Part shown: piece after piece, positions 48,854 through 57,163 of the stretch | How the letters are laid out: each line of letters opens with the position of its first letter | Numbering within the stretch: position 1 is the first letter of the stretch | Source of the DNA: Sulfurimonas sp. HSL-1716 | GTDB taxonomy: Bacteria; Campylobacterota; Campylobacteria; Campylobacterales; Sulfurimonadaceae | Direction of reading: 5' to 3' | DNA length: 64,000 bases | Assembly: GCF_039645975.1 (NCBI RefSeq) | Contig: NZ_CP147918.1 | Coordinates: forward strand, 2,193,567-2,257,566 | The notes under the pieces: model-generated | Databases searched by the model: none | Told to the model about the DNA's origin: nothing | The model's input: only the letters and a program-made list of their open reading frames with translations | Program-made: the position numbers and the translations under genes

Positions 48854-50803
48854 TTACATAATAAATACGGTAGGAACGATCAACGGATACTTTTTCATTT
48901 TACGATAAATATGCTTTCTGACAACTTGACGCAAGTCGTTTTCCAAAGCTCTAGGATTTTGGATCAGCCCCTCTTTCATATTGATGAGGAAATGTTCCAA
49001 GACATCTTCCATCTCCGCGGCAAAAGCTTTATCCTGCTTATCTGCTACCAGACCGAATGTCGTGACTCTCGGTTTTGCTATCATCTTAGAGTTGCTTTCA
49101 TTGACTTGAGCGACGATCATTACGATACCCTCTTGAGCCAGTTTTTGACGATCCATAACGATATCGTCTTCGATCTGATGGTTGTTTTGATTGTCGATAT
49201 ATGTTTTTCCGGTTCTAACGGTTTTTGCTTTACGCATAAACTTAGGACCCACTTCGATACAGTCACCGTCGTTCATAAGAAGGATATTGCGCTCCGGAAC
49301 CCCGCACATGATGGCTGTCTCTTTGTGCTTCATGATATGGTTGTACTCACCGTGAACCGGCAGGAAGAACTTAGGATTCACCAGACGAAGCATAAGCTTT
49401 TGCTCCTCCATACTCGCATGTCCGGAAACGTGGATATCTCTGTCCGTTGCCACTTTTGCACCTGCACGCTGAAGATGGTTCAGCATGGTCGAGATAGAAC
49501 CTTCGTTACCCGGGATCGCACGGGCCGAGAGCACAACAAGGTCGGTAGGCTTTATCTTGATATGTCTGTGTTCGCCTATCGACATTCTAAAGAGTGCACT
49601 GCTCGGCTCGCCTTGTGAACCCGTCGTGACGATAAGGATGTCCTTATCGCTCATACGGCTTGCCTCATCCGCATCTACAAAGATGTTTTTAGGCAGTTTT
49701 ATGTAATCGTACTGCATACACACTTCCAGGTTTCTTTCCATAGAACGGCCGATCACACACACCTTGCGTCCATATTTCATTCCATACTGGATCGCTTGAA
49801 ATACACGGTGGATATTCGAGCTGAACGTCGACATGATGATGCGTCCCTCAGCTTTGGCGAATATACGATCAAATCCCGGAGCAACCGTCAGTTCACTCGG
49901 TGTCGGCGTCGTGTTATAAGAGTTTGTCGAGTCGCTTAACAAACATAAAACACCCTTCTCTCCGTAATATGCAAGGCGGTGAAGATCCGCCGTATAACCG
50001 TCGACAGGAGTATGATCTATCTTGAAGTCACCCGTATGGATAATAGTTCCGGCACTTGTAGTGATAGCCAACGATGATGAATCGATGATGGAGTGGGTCA
50101 TATGCATCCACTCTATATCAAAATCGTTTCCTATTCTGTACACTTTACGTTTTTCGACGGGATTGAAGTATCTTCTGAACTCTTTTAGATGATGTTCGTC
50201 GAACTTATTGCCTATCATCGCAAGGGGAAGCGGTGTTCCGTAAATAGGGAACTGCATCTCTTTATACAGATAGGGTACGGCACCGATATGATCTTCGTGG
50301 GCATGGGTAATGATCACACCGACAATTTTATTTTTTATCTCTCTGATATATGAGAAATCAGGGACCAAAATATCGACGCCATGCATGTCCTCGTCCGGAA
50401 AGCTCATTCCCACATCGATGAGGATCGCTTCTTTCTCTGTTTCAAAAACGGTAATGTTCCCGCCGATCTCGCCGAGTCCGCCAAGCGGAGTTATGCGAAT
50501 CTTGTCCGTACTGTTCAAGTTTAGTTTATAGTGAGGATTCAAACGCTGTTTGTGAATATCCTGATTTTTGCTTACAAACTCTTTTAAGACCGAGTCTATC
50601 GGGGCTGGAGCATTGCGGCGGCGATTACGGCTGTTATTGCTGTTAGCATTATTGCGGGACTGGGAAGAGCTCTGAGAAGCGTTTGCATTGCTTTTAGAAC
50701 CTCTGCTGCGGTTTTGATTATTTGATCTTCTGTTTTGATTATTGTTTGGTTTTTTTTCTGTTTTCGCAGGTATGCCCTGCGCACCTTCACTGGCTTCACT
50801 CAT
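48854..50803 (-). CDS. rnj: Ribonuclease J with a low-complexity N-terminal extension
   Basis: Beta-CASP metallo-ribonuclease with 5'-3' exonuclease and endonuclease activity, the main mRNA-decay enzyme where RNase E is lacking. The metal motif THAHEDHIGAVPYL is near residue 165, and TSAGTIIHTGDFKIDHTP, VTTGSQGEPSSAL and HVSGHASMEEQKLML follow as expected. Residues 1-85 form an Asn/Ser/Arg/Gln-rich, probably disordered, extension (for example NNQNRRSNNQNRSRG), similar in kind to the N-terminal extension known for Helicobacter RNase J. AGGAG precedes the ATG. It follows rsmA by 9 nt, as in Helicobacter. Confidence 0.93.
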   Translation of the reverse strand: MSEASEGAQGIPAKTEKKPNNNQNRRSNNQNRSRGSKSNANASQSSSQSRNNANSNNSRNRRRNAPAPIDSVLKEFVSKNQDIHKQRLNPHYKLNLNSTDKIRITPLGGLGEIGGNITVFETEKEAILIDVGMSFPDEDMHGVDILVPDFSYIREIKNKIVGVIITHAHEDHIGAVPYLYKEMQFPIYGTPLPLAMIGNKFDEHHLKEFRRYFNPVEKRKVYRIGNDFDIEWMHMTHSIIDSSSLAITTSAGTIIHTGDFKIDHTPVDGYTADLHRLAYYGEKGVLCLLSDSTNSYNTTPTPSELTVAPGFDRIFAKAEGRIIMSTFSSNIHRVFQAIQYGMKYGRKVCVIGRSMERNLEVCMQYDYIKLPKNIFVDADEASRMSDKDILIVTTGSQGEPSSALFRMSIGEHRHIKIKPTDLVVLSARAIPGNEGSISTMLNHLQRAGAKVATDRDIHVSGHASMEEQKLMLRLVNPKFFLPVHGEYNHIMKHKETAIMCGVPERNILLMNDGDCIEVGPKFMRKAKTVRTGKTYIDNQNNHQIEDDIVMDRQKLAQEGIVMIVAQVNESNSKMIAKPRVTTFGLVADKQDKAFAAEMEDVLEHFLINMKEGLIQNPRALENDLRQVVRKHIYRKMKKYPLIVPTVFIM

Positions 50804-50812
50804 CCAAACTCC

Positions 50813-51586
50813 TTATATTTTTTTATAGAGTTGGTGATAGTCGGTAGTGTCGAGCTGATGGGGTCGAATGGTCATGGAGAGATTCAGTTCTTCAAAAATC
50901 TCCAAAAGTCTTTGTTTGTCGTAGCGTGATGAAAGATTTTTAAGGAGTGTTTTTCTTGGCTGCGAGAAAGCAGTCTTCAACATCTCTTCAAAGGCTTTAT
51001 CACTTCTGTCTCTCTGCTTTTCTATCAGCATAACGGCAGAATCTACTTTGGGCATAGGATCAAAAGCAGAAGGGGGCACATCGATCACGATGGAAGCAGT
51101 TCCCACGCTCTGCGTTATCACACTAAGTCCACTAAAGACTTTATCTCCGGTATGAGCCGCGAATTTAAGCGCGACTTCACGTTGAACCATAACTAAAAGA
51201 GACTTACACATGGGATCTGCGAGTGCCTTGAGTATGATGTTTGTAGCTATATAATAGGGCAAATTCGCCACCAGATCATAAGGCTCATCAATAAGCGTGC
51301 TCTGCCAAGCTTCTAAAACATCTCCGCAGTTGATACGGAGCCGCTTGGTAGCGATCTCATCTTTAAATGTAACATTAAGTCTCTTGCATAAATCGGTATC
51401 GACCTCAAAAGCTTCTACACTTTTGACATTAACTAAAAATTTAGTCAAATCACCTAAGCCAGGTCCAATCTCTACGATCTTTCGATCACTGTTGGGCATC
51501 GCTTCGACAATTTTTCTAAGAACGCTCTCATCTTTTAAAAAATTCTGACCAAACTTCTTTTTGGCCTCGACACGTTCACTATTCAT
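50813..51586 (-). CDS. rsmA: 16S rRNA dimethyladenosine transferase
   Basis: KsgA-type enzyme dimethylating two adjacent adenines in the 3' terminal loop of 16S rRNA, a late small-subunit maturation step. KKFGQNFLKDESVLRKIV at the N-terminus, IVEIGPGLGDLTKFL for SAM binding, and the catalytic NLPYYIATNI near residue 109 are intact. The 257-residue length is normal. It is first in the rsmA-rnj operon; about 170 bases of A/T-rich sequence separate it from the divergent hisF. Confidence 0.94.
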   Translation of the reverse strand: MNSERVEAKKKFGQNFLKDESVLRKIVEAMPNSDRKIVEIGPGLGDLTKFLVNVKSVEAFEVDTDLCKRLNVTFKDEIATKRLRINCGDVLEAWQSTLIDEPYDLVANLPYYIATNIILKALADPMCKSLLVMVQREVALKFAAHTGDKVFSGLSVITQSVGTASIVIDVPPSAFDPMPKVDSAVMLIEKQRDRSDKAFEEMLKTAFSQPRKTLLKNLSSRYDKQRLLEIFEELNLSMTIRPHQLDTTDYHQLYKKI

Positions 51587-51759
51587 AACTGTTATTATAC
51601 ATCAATTTGACTTACAAATAGATAATAATTCACAAATAATGATAAATTTGTGATAAAAATCATAAGTGATACCGTTTTTTATTGTAAATTATAAGTTATA
51701 TCTGCTCATAAGTATAATATAGATAGAATATCGGACTTACAAAAAAGAGAAAGCTTTCA

Positions 51760-52518
51760 ATGGACTACTTTGCAAAACGTATCATCCCATGCCTTGATGT
51801 CAAAGACGGCCGCGTCGTAAAAGGCGTGAACTTCGTCGGTTTGAAAGATGCCGGTGACCCCGTCGAAGTGGCACGCCGTTACAACGAAGAGGGTGCGGAC
51901 GAACTGACATTTTTAGATATTACAGCCTCCAGCGACAACCGCGATACTATCGTGGATATCGTTGCACAGGTCGCCCGCGAGATATTTATTCCCTTGACCG
52001 TAGGCGGCGGGATCAGAAAACTAGACGATATCTATAAACTTCTAAACGTCGGATGCGATAAAGTCAGCGTAAACTCTGCGGCGGTAAAACGTCCGCAGCT
52101 CATCGACGAAGGTGCGAAAAGATTCGGTTCGCAATGCATCGTAACTGCGATAGACGTTAAAAAAACGGGGGATAAATACCATGTTTATTTAAACGGCGGA
52201 CGTATCGACACGGGTATCGACGCCGTAGAATGGGCAAAAGAGGTCGTAGACCGCGGAAGCGGAGAGATACTTCTGACTTCGATGGACACAGACGGCACAA
52301 AAGCTGGATTCGAACTTAATATCACTGAACAGATAAGTAAAGCCGTAAATGTCCCCGTAATTGCAAGCGGCGGTGCAGGAACAATGGAACATATAAAAGA
52401 AGCATTTCTTCACGGTGCGGACGCTGCACTTGCCGCAAGTATCTTTCACTATAAAGAGATAGACATTATGGAACTCAAACACTATCTTCATAAAAACGGT
52501 ATACCCGTACGCCTATGA
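51760..52518 (+). CDS. hisF: Imidazole glycerol phosphate synthase cyclase subunit
   Basis: Beta/alpha-barrel enzyme that, with HisH, forms imidazole glycerol phosphate and AICAR in histidine synthesis. [19 protein letters not shown] (catalytic Asp at about 11) opens the protein, [12 protein letters not shown] and the second catalytic Asp in [14 protein letters not shown] (about 176) are present, and [11 protein letters not shown] near 208 is the phosphate site. Length of 252 residues is exact. hisH is not adjacent. The stop overlaps the next start as ATGA. Confidence 0.95.
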   Translation: MDYFAKRIIPCLDVKDGRVVKGVNFVGLKDAGDPVEVARRYNEEGADELTFLDITASSDNRDTIVDIVAQVAREIFIPLTVGGGIRKLDDIYKLLNVGCDKVSVNSAAVKRPQLIDEGAKRFGSQCIVTAIDVKKTGDKYHVYLNGGRIDTGIDAVEWAKEVVDRGSGEILLTSMDTDGTKAGFELNITEQISKAVNVPVIASGGAGTMEHIKEAFLHGADAALAASIFHYKEIDIMELKHYLHKNGIPVRL

Positions 52519-53057
52519 TCATCTGCGCCGGAAACAACGAAAATTTTGATTTCGCAACTCCTATGGGAGTAGGGCTGATAGAAACGGCCATGAATATCAC
52601 CAGACTTTGCCTTTTTGACAAACCGGAATTTCTGCTTTTTGTAGGAACGGCAGGTAGTTACGGAGAAGCAAAGCCATTTGAGATCATAGAGTCAAAAACG
52701 GCTGCTAACATAGAGTTAGCTTTTTTAAATAATGATGCCTATACCCCTTTAGACAATGTGATCTCGACTAACACAGCTAACAAAAAAGATATTATTGTCA
52801 ACTCCTCGAACTATATCAGCACAAATGCAGAACTTGCAAAAAAATTTCTAAAACTCGGCATAGGCATAGAGAACATGGAGTTTTTTTCCGTCTTAAAAGT
52901 GGCGCAAGAGTTCAATATTCCTGCGGGTGGAGTTTTTTGCATCACTAACTATACAGACAAAAATGCTCACCGGGAGTTTTTAAAAAACCATGAAAAAGCA
53001 AAAGAGCTCTTAAGTCAGCATGTAAAAAAACGGATAAAGGAACTAACAGAAAAATGA
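52515..53057 (+). CDS. Nucleosidase/phosphorylase-like protein (MTAN superfamily), short
   Basis: A 180-residue protein of the PNP/UDP phosphorylase fold. [10 protein letters not shown] near residue 44 matches the phosphate/ribose loop, [33 protein letters not shown] near 100-130 contains the ENME equivalent of the ribose-binding M-E pair, and a late [12 protein letters not shown] resembles the catalytic-Asp loop region with Asn-Tyr-Thr-Asp. It is about 50 residues shorter than typical MTA/SAH nucleosidases, mainly at the N-terminus. It overlaps hisF and rlmN by 4 nt each (ATGA junctions). The substrate is uncertain. Confidence 0.65.
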   Translation: MIICAGNNENFDFATPMGVGLIETAMNITRLCLFDKPEFLLFVGTAGSYGEAKPFEIIESKTAANIELAFLNNDAYTPLDNVISTNTANKKDIIVNSSNYISTNAELAKKFLKLGIGIENMEFFSVLKVAQEFNIPAGGVFCITNYTDKNAHREFLKNHEKAKELLSQHVKKRIKELTEK

Positions 53058-54127
53058 ATCCTTTAAAACCGTCGCTGCTGGATTTTACCAAAGAGGAGCT
53101 GGCACAGAAGATAAAACCGGCTTTTCGCGCAAAACAGATATTTGGCTGGATATACCATAACTATGTCGAGAGTTTTGACGAGATGCAAAACATCCCAAAA
53201 TCGCTTCGTGAGGAGCTTGCGCAAAACTATGTGATAAACCCTCTAAAAATTGCAAACAAAGAGATCTCTTCAGACGGAACTATAAAATACCTTTTTGAAC
53301 TTCAAGACGGCAAAACCGTAGAAACCGTATGGCTAAAGATGAAAGAAACGCTTTCTGATGAAGCTGGAAATATCATACAAGAAGCAAAATATACCGTCTG
53401 TGTCTCGAGTCAGGTAGGATGTAAAGTTGGATGCAGCTTCTGTCTTACGGCAAAAGGCGGGTTTACAAGAGACTTGACTGCGGGTGAGATCGTCGCACAG
53501 GTCCTCGCCGTAAAAAAAGACAATGACCATGCGCACAACAGAAGAGTAAACATAGTCTATATGGGTATGGGCGAACCGCTTGACAATCTCGATAATCTTG
53601 CAAAAGCGATACGCATTCTCCAAGACGAAGAGGGGCTTTCTATCTCCGGCAAGCGCCAGACAGTTTCGACAAGCGGTTTAAGCAACAAAATAGACAAACT
53701 CGGCGAGATGGATCTGGGCGTCCATATAGCCATATCTCTTCATGCCGTCGACGATGAGTTGCGAACGGAGCTCATACCGATGAACAAAGCTCACAACATC
53801 TCTTCTATAATAGAAGCGGTCAAACGCTTTCCGATCGATACAAGAAAAAGAGTCATGTTCGAATACCTCGTTATCAAAAATAAAAACGATGATATAGCAT
53901 CTGCAAAGAAACTTGTAAAACTGCTCAGCGGCATAAAAGCAAAAGTGAACCTTATCTATTTCAATCCCTATCCGGGAACCGACTATAAACGCCCCGATAA
54001 AGAAGATATGATCAAGTTTCAAGAATATCTTGTAAATCATGGGCTGCTATGCACTATACGTGACTCAAAAGGCATAGATATAAGTGCAGCTTGCGGACAA
54101 CTAAAAGAAAAACAGCTACATCAATAA
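53054..54127 (+). CDS. rlmN: 23S rRNA (adenine-2503-C2)-methyltransferase / tRNA (adenine-37-C2)-methyltransferase
   Basis: Radical SAM methyltransferase of 357 residues. The iron-sulfur cluster motif CKVGCSFC is near residue 123, preceded by VCVSSQVG; the conserved [11 protein letters not shown] near 172 and the C-terminal resolving Cys region [15 protein letters not shown] near 338 are present. The conserved Cys pair for the two-step methylation is therefore complete. The start overlaps the upstream stop (ATGA). It is last in the hisF-nucleosidase-rlmN operon. Confidence 0.95.
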   Translation: MNPLKPSLLDFTKEELAQKIKPAFRAKQIFGWIYHNYVESFDEMQNIPKSLREELAQNYVINPLKIANKEISSDGTIKYLFELQDGKTVETVWLKMKETLSDEAGNIIQEAKYTVCVSSQVGCKVGCSFCLTAKGGFTRDLTAGEIVAQVLAVKKDNDHAHNRRVNIVYMGMGEPLDNLDNLAKAIRILQDEEGLSISGKRQTVSTSGLSNKIDKLGEMDLGVHIAISLHAVDDELRTELIPMNKAHNISSIIEAVKRFPIDTRKRVMFEYLVIKNKNDDIASAKKLVKLLSGIKAKVNLIYFNPYPGTDYKRPDKEDMIKFQEYLVNHGLLCTIRDSKGIDISAACGQLKEKQLHQ

Positions 54128-54200
54128 TAAAATATCCTCTAAGTAAATAGTTTTTTGTATATACTTCCTCAATGGTGTTTAAACGCAAAAGGATATATGC

Positions 54201-54314
54201 ATGACAAAAGAAGGGCTGAGTATAGCTGACATCACACAAATAGTGTTTTTAATATTAGTAGTCGGTTTTGGCGTAGGCGGATTTATCTATGCAGCGCTAA
54301 AAGAAGATAAGTAG
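54201..54314 (+). CDS. 37-residue single-span membrane peptide
   Basis: A short frame with a good ribosome site (AAAAGGAT, about seven bases before the ATG). The peptide starts MTKEGLSIADITQ, has one hydrophobic segment (residues 14-33, VFLILVVGFGVGGFIYAAL-like) with several glycines, and ends in the charged KEDK. It is followed by a terminator hairpin 22 bases after the stop, which together with the ribosome site argues for a real small gene. Small oxidase or transporter subunits look like this (CcoQ/CydX kind), but I cannot assign it and no oxidase gene is near. Confidence 0.6.
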   Translation: MTKEGLSIADITQIVFLILVVGFGVGGFIYAALKEDK

Positions 54315-54335
54315 ATCCCGCTCGATCAAAAAAGG

Positions 54336-54364
54336 AAACGGTCAACACTCCAGGGAGACCGTTT
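54336..54364 (+). terminator. Terminator hairpin after the 37-residue membrane peptide
   Basis: Perfect 8-nt arms AAACGGTC and GACCGTTT around a 13-base loop, followed by a moderately T-rich stretch. Confidence 0.65.
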
Positions 54365-54730
54365 ATGGTTGTAATATTATCATACTATTCTTATAGAAAA
54401 CAAAAAAAACTCCGATCTTCCAAGCTAACTTAAAAAAAATTAATTTTATAAAAAATCTTCGTTTTTTTATCAATGTGTGTAAAATTCACACTGTGTTCTA
54501 AAATGTGAAAAAACCACCCCCGTAAATAGGGAGTTCTGTGGGTTTACAATATATATAAGGAAGATTTTATATAAATTTATTCTTAAATCTCATAATGTTC
54601 CTATAGAACGAAAAGCCCTATTTTAGGAGATTCAAGAGAATTTAAGCATATTAACGGCGACTGTTATTTTTATTACGTGAACTTATTCTGAAAGTTATTC
54701 ACATAGCTTGTTGCTCTTACGCTCTTTTTT
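54365..54730. other. Gene-free AT-rich region with a DnaA-box-like nonamer
   Basis: About 370 bp with no credible open frame. It contains long A and T runs, an inverted repeat GTGTG-N7-CACAC at about 54475-54495, an imperfect stem around AAACCACCCCC / TGTGGGTTT near 54520-54545, an unwinding-prone tract rich in TATA near 54550-54585, and TTATTCACA at 54695-54703, a one-off match to the canonical DnaA box TTATCCACA. It ends at an exact parS site. It could be a small noncoding RNA gene, an origin-associated region or simply a segregation locus. Confidence 0.45.
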
Positions 54731-54746
54731 TGTTTCACGTGAAACA
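54731..54746. promoter_or_regulatory. parS: parS site (ParB binding), intergenic copy
   Basis: TGTTTCACGTGAAACA, identical at all 16 positions to the parS consensus recognised by chromosomal ParB/Spo0J. It lies between the gene-free region and the end of the pseudouridine synthase gene, 287 bp from a second identical copy. Confidence 0.92.
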
Positions 54747-54779
54747 CAACCCGTCGGCTCTTTTAATAAAAAGATAAAT

Positions 54780-55715
54780 TCATTGTGATCGTTTATCTTG
54801 ATTTTTGAAAACAGACTCTAAACATTCTTTTACAAAATCAACATTACTTTTGATTTTATATTTTTTCTTTTTATATATAAATGAAAGTTCATCTGCATGC
54901 AAAAGTAATCTTGATGCTCCCGTATATTTTAAACGTTCTTCACCCTTTAATTCTCGATCAAGATATTTAGTAGTTACTGCTTCATCTACTCCGTAAAGCG
55001 GATCACCCACGATTGAATGTTTCACGTGAAACAAATGTACTCTGATCTGGTGTTGTCTTCCGGTATGCGGATAACATTCTACAAGGGTCATATCCAACTC
55101 TTCAAAATAGTTAACCGGCTTAAAGAATGTCTCTGCACTTTTACCTGCCGAATCTACTTTTACTATAGAACGCAAAACACCAGATTTCTCATCTTTATTT
55201 ACTTTAAGAGGCTCTTGACATATAAGCTCGTTTTCAAACTTGCCGTATACCAATGCAAGATATTTTTTTTGCATATCCCTTTCTTGAAACATCATCTTGA
55301 TATCTCTTTCGCTCTCTTTGTTTTTGGCACACAAAACCAAACCGCTTGTCTCCATATCTATACGATGTGTTATGTTTGCATCCATTCCGTATTGATACTT
55401 TACCTCGTCTATTAAAGAGTAGGGTGTGTAACGATTTTGTGGATGGATCAACATGCCTGTAGGTTTATCAAAAAGTACAAACTCTTCTGTTTCAAATGTC
55501 GGCTTTAATCCTTTTGTAACTGGCTCAAAAGTTATGAATTCGATATCGCCCGATATCTCTTCTTTGTCTTTTGTAACAAGATCACCGTTATAGAACAATC
55601 TCCCTCTTGCAATAAAACGCTGTGCTTCGCTCTGCGAACAACCGATCTCTCGAATAAGAAAAAGAAAAGCTTTTTGCTTCTTCTCCAACTGAAACTTTTT
55701 AATGATAAATGGCAA
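54780..55715 (-). CDS. RluA/RluD-family RNA pseudouridine synthase
   Basis: Isomerises selected uridines in rRNA or tRNA. A short S4-like N-terminal domain (SEAQRFIARGRLFYNGDLV, residues 30-50) is followed by the catalytic domain with HRIDMETSGLVLCAKN near 117 (catalytic Asp), YLALVYGKFE and the C-terminal ECYPHTGRQHQIRVHLF...SIVGDPLYG block. The start is TTG at 55715 with AAAGGGA six bases upstream. The codons for FHVKH in the last block form an exact parS site at 55018. Which family subgroup and target it has is unclear. The gene is divergent from purB. Confidence 0.88.
   Translation of the reverse strand: MPFIIKKFQLEKKQKAFLFLIREIGCSQSEAQRFIARGRLFYNGDLVTKDKEEISGDIEFITFEPVTKGLKPTFETEEFVLFDKPTGMLIHPQNRYTPYSLIDEVKYQYGMDANITHRIDMETSGLVLCAKNKESERDIKMMFQERDMQKKYLALVYGKFENELICQEPLKVNKDEKSGVLRSIVKVDSAGKSAETFFKPVNYFEELDMTLVECYPHTGRQHQIRVHLFHVKHSIVGDPLYGVDEAVTTKYLDRELKGEERLKYTGASRLLLHADELSFIYKKKKYKIKSNVDFVKECLESVFKNQDKRSQ
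55018..55033. promoter_or_regulatory. parS: parS site (ParB binding) inside the pseudouridine synthase gene
   Basis: A second exact TGTTTCACGTGAAACA, located within codons of the conserved C-terminal catalytic block of the pseudouridine synthase. On the coding strand it reads F-H-V-K-H. Relatives usually have a different residue pattern after HLFH, so the site seems to have shaped the protein sequence. Confidence 0.92.
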
Positions 55716-55797
55716 AATTAATCCCTTTAAAAGTCAATGTTAGATAACATTAATAACTAATAATTTTCGAGATTTTAACATAAATAAGGTTGGATAG

Positions 55798-57129
55798 ATG
55801 GTAGAACGTTATGCACGTGAAGAGATGAGTTCAAAATGGACAATGCAGGCAAAATATCAGGCATGGCTGGATGTTGAAAAAGCTGTTGTCAAAGCCTGGG
55901 CAAAACTTGGGAAAATTCCTCAAGAAGATGCAGACAAAATAGTTAAAAATGCCGGCTTCGATATAAAAAGAATAGATGAGATAGAAGCAATAACACGACA
56001 TGACCTTATAGCATTTACTACAAGTGTTTCTGAAACTCTTGGTGATGAAAGCAGATGGTTTCATTACGGAATGACAAGTTCGGATACGGTCGATACAGCA
56101 GTGGCACTTCAAATGAAATCATCACTGGAACTGATCATCGAAGATGTAAAGATGTTAATGGCATCCATCAAAAAAAGAGCAATGGAACACAAGATGACTT
56201 TAATGGTCGGGCGTTCTCACGGCATCCATGGAGAGCCTATAACATTCGGTCTTGTTCTAGCCGTCTGGTATGATGAGATGGCGCGCCATTTGAAAAATCT
56301 CGAAGAGACCTTAGAAGTCATATCCGTAGGCCAGGTCAGCGGAGCGATGGGTAACTTCGCTCACGCACCGTTAGAACTTGAAGAGATAACCTGTGAAGAG
56401 CTGGGGTTAAAACCGGCACCTGCTTCCAACCAGGTCATACAGCGTGACAGATATGCACGTCTTGCAACATCGCTGGCGCTTATGGCAAGCTCGATAGAAA
56501 AGTTTGCCGTTCAGGTACGTCATTGGCAGCGTACGGAAGTGTATGAGTGTGAAGAATACTTCGCAAAAGGGCAGAAAGGCTCATCGGCAATGCCGCACAA
56601 ACGCAATCCGATACTAACGGAAAACATAACAGGTTTGGCACGTATGATACGTGCTTACGCTATGCCCGCTATGGAAAACGTTGCGTTATGGCATGAGCGT
56701 GATATCTCTCACTCATCTACTGAACGTTTCTGGCTTCCCGATTCATTTATTACATCGGACTTTATGCTGCACCGTATGAACAATGTCATAGCCAACCTAA
56801 CCGTTTATCCGGAAAACATGATCAAAAATCTAAACCTCACAGGCGGCTTGGTATTTTCTCAACGCGTACTTCTTGAACTTCCTTTAAAAGGTGTATCGCG
56901 CGAAGACGCATATAAGATAGTTCAACGCAATGCAATGAAGGTTTGGGAAGAGATTCAGCAAGGAAAACCTACGACTAACGAAGCGGGTGAAAGTCTGTAT
57001 CTAAACCATCTTTTAGCAGATGAGGAGTTACGTAACTCTTTAAGTGAAGAACAGATAAGAGAATGTTTCAATTATGATTATTATACGAAAAATGTTGATA
57101 AAATATTTGCCAGAGTATTCAAAGATTAA
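55798..57129 (+). CDS. purB: Adenylosuccinate lyase
   Basis: Cleaves fumarate from SAICAR and adenylosuccinate in purine synthesis. This 443-residue member of the fumarase/aspartase superfamily has the signature GQKGSSAMPHKRNPILTEN near residue 258, HYGMTSSDTVDTAVALQM near 88 and the catalytic His block GRSHGIHGEPITFG near 139. AAGGTTGGA precedes the ATG. Thirty-four bases separate it from nrdA, so the two may share a transcript. Confidence 0.95.
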   Translation: MVERYAREEMSSKWTMQAKYQAWLDVEKAVVKAWAKLGKIPQEDADKIVKNAGFDIKRIDEIEAITRHDLIAFTTSVSETLGDESRWFHYGMTSSDTVDTAVALQMKSSLELIIEDVKMLMASIKKRAMEHKMTLMVGRSHGIHGEPITFGLVLAVWYDEMARHLKNLEETLEVISVGQVSGAMGNFAHAPLELEEITCEELGLKPAPASNQVIQRDRYARLATSLALMASSIEKFAVQVRHWQRTEVYECEEYFAKGQKGSSAMPHKRNPILTENITGLARMIRAYAMPAMENVALWHERDISHSSTERFWLPDSFITSDFMLHRMNNVIANLTVYPENMIKNLNLTGGLVFSQRVLLELPLKGVSREDAYKIVQRNAMKVWEEIQQGKPTTNEAGESLYLNHLLADEELRNSLSEEQIRECFNYDYYTKNVDKIFARVFKD

Positions 57130-57163
57130 TAATAAAAATTTATAAACGCAGGATGAATGAATT

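Noticed and set aside
48848..49618. 256-codon open frame on the plus strand
   Set aside because: It is the antisense shadow of the RNase J gene, whose protein is clearly conserved.
54365..54730. Calling this region oriC
   Set aside because: Only one good DnaA-box-like nonamer is visible and dnaA, gyrB and dnaN are not in the window; kept as a hypothesis only.
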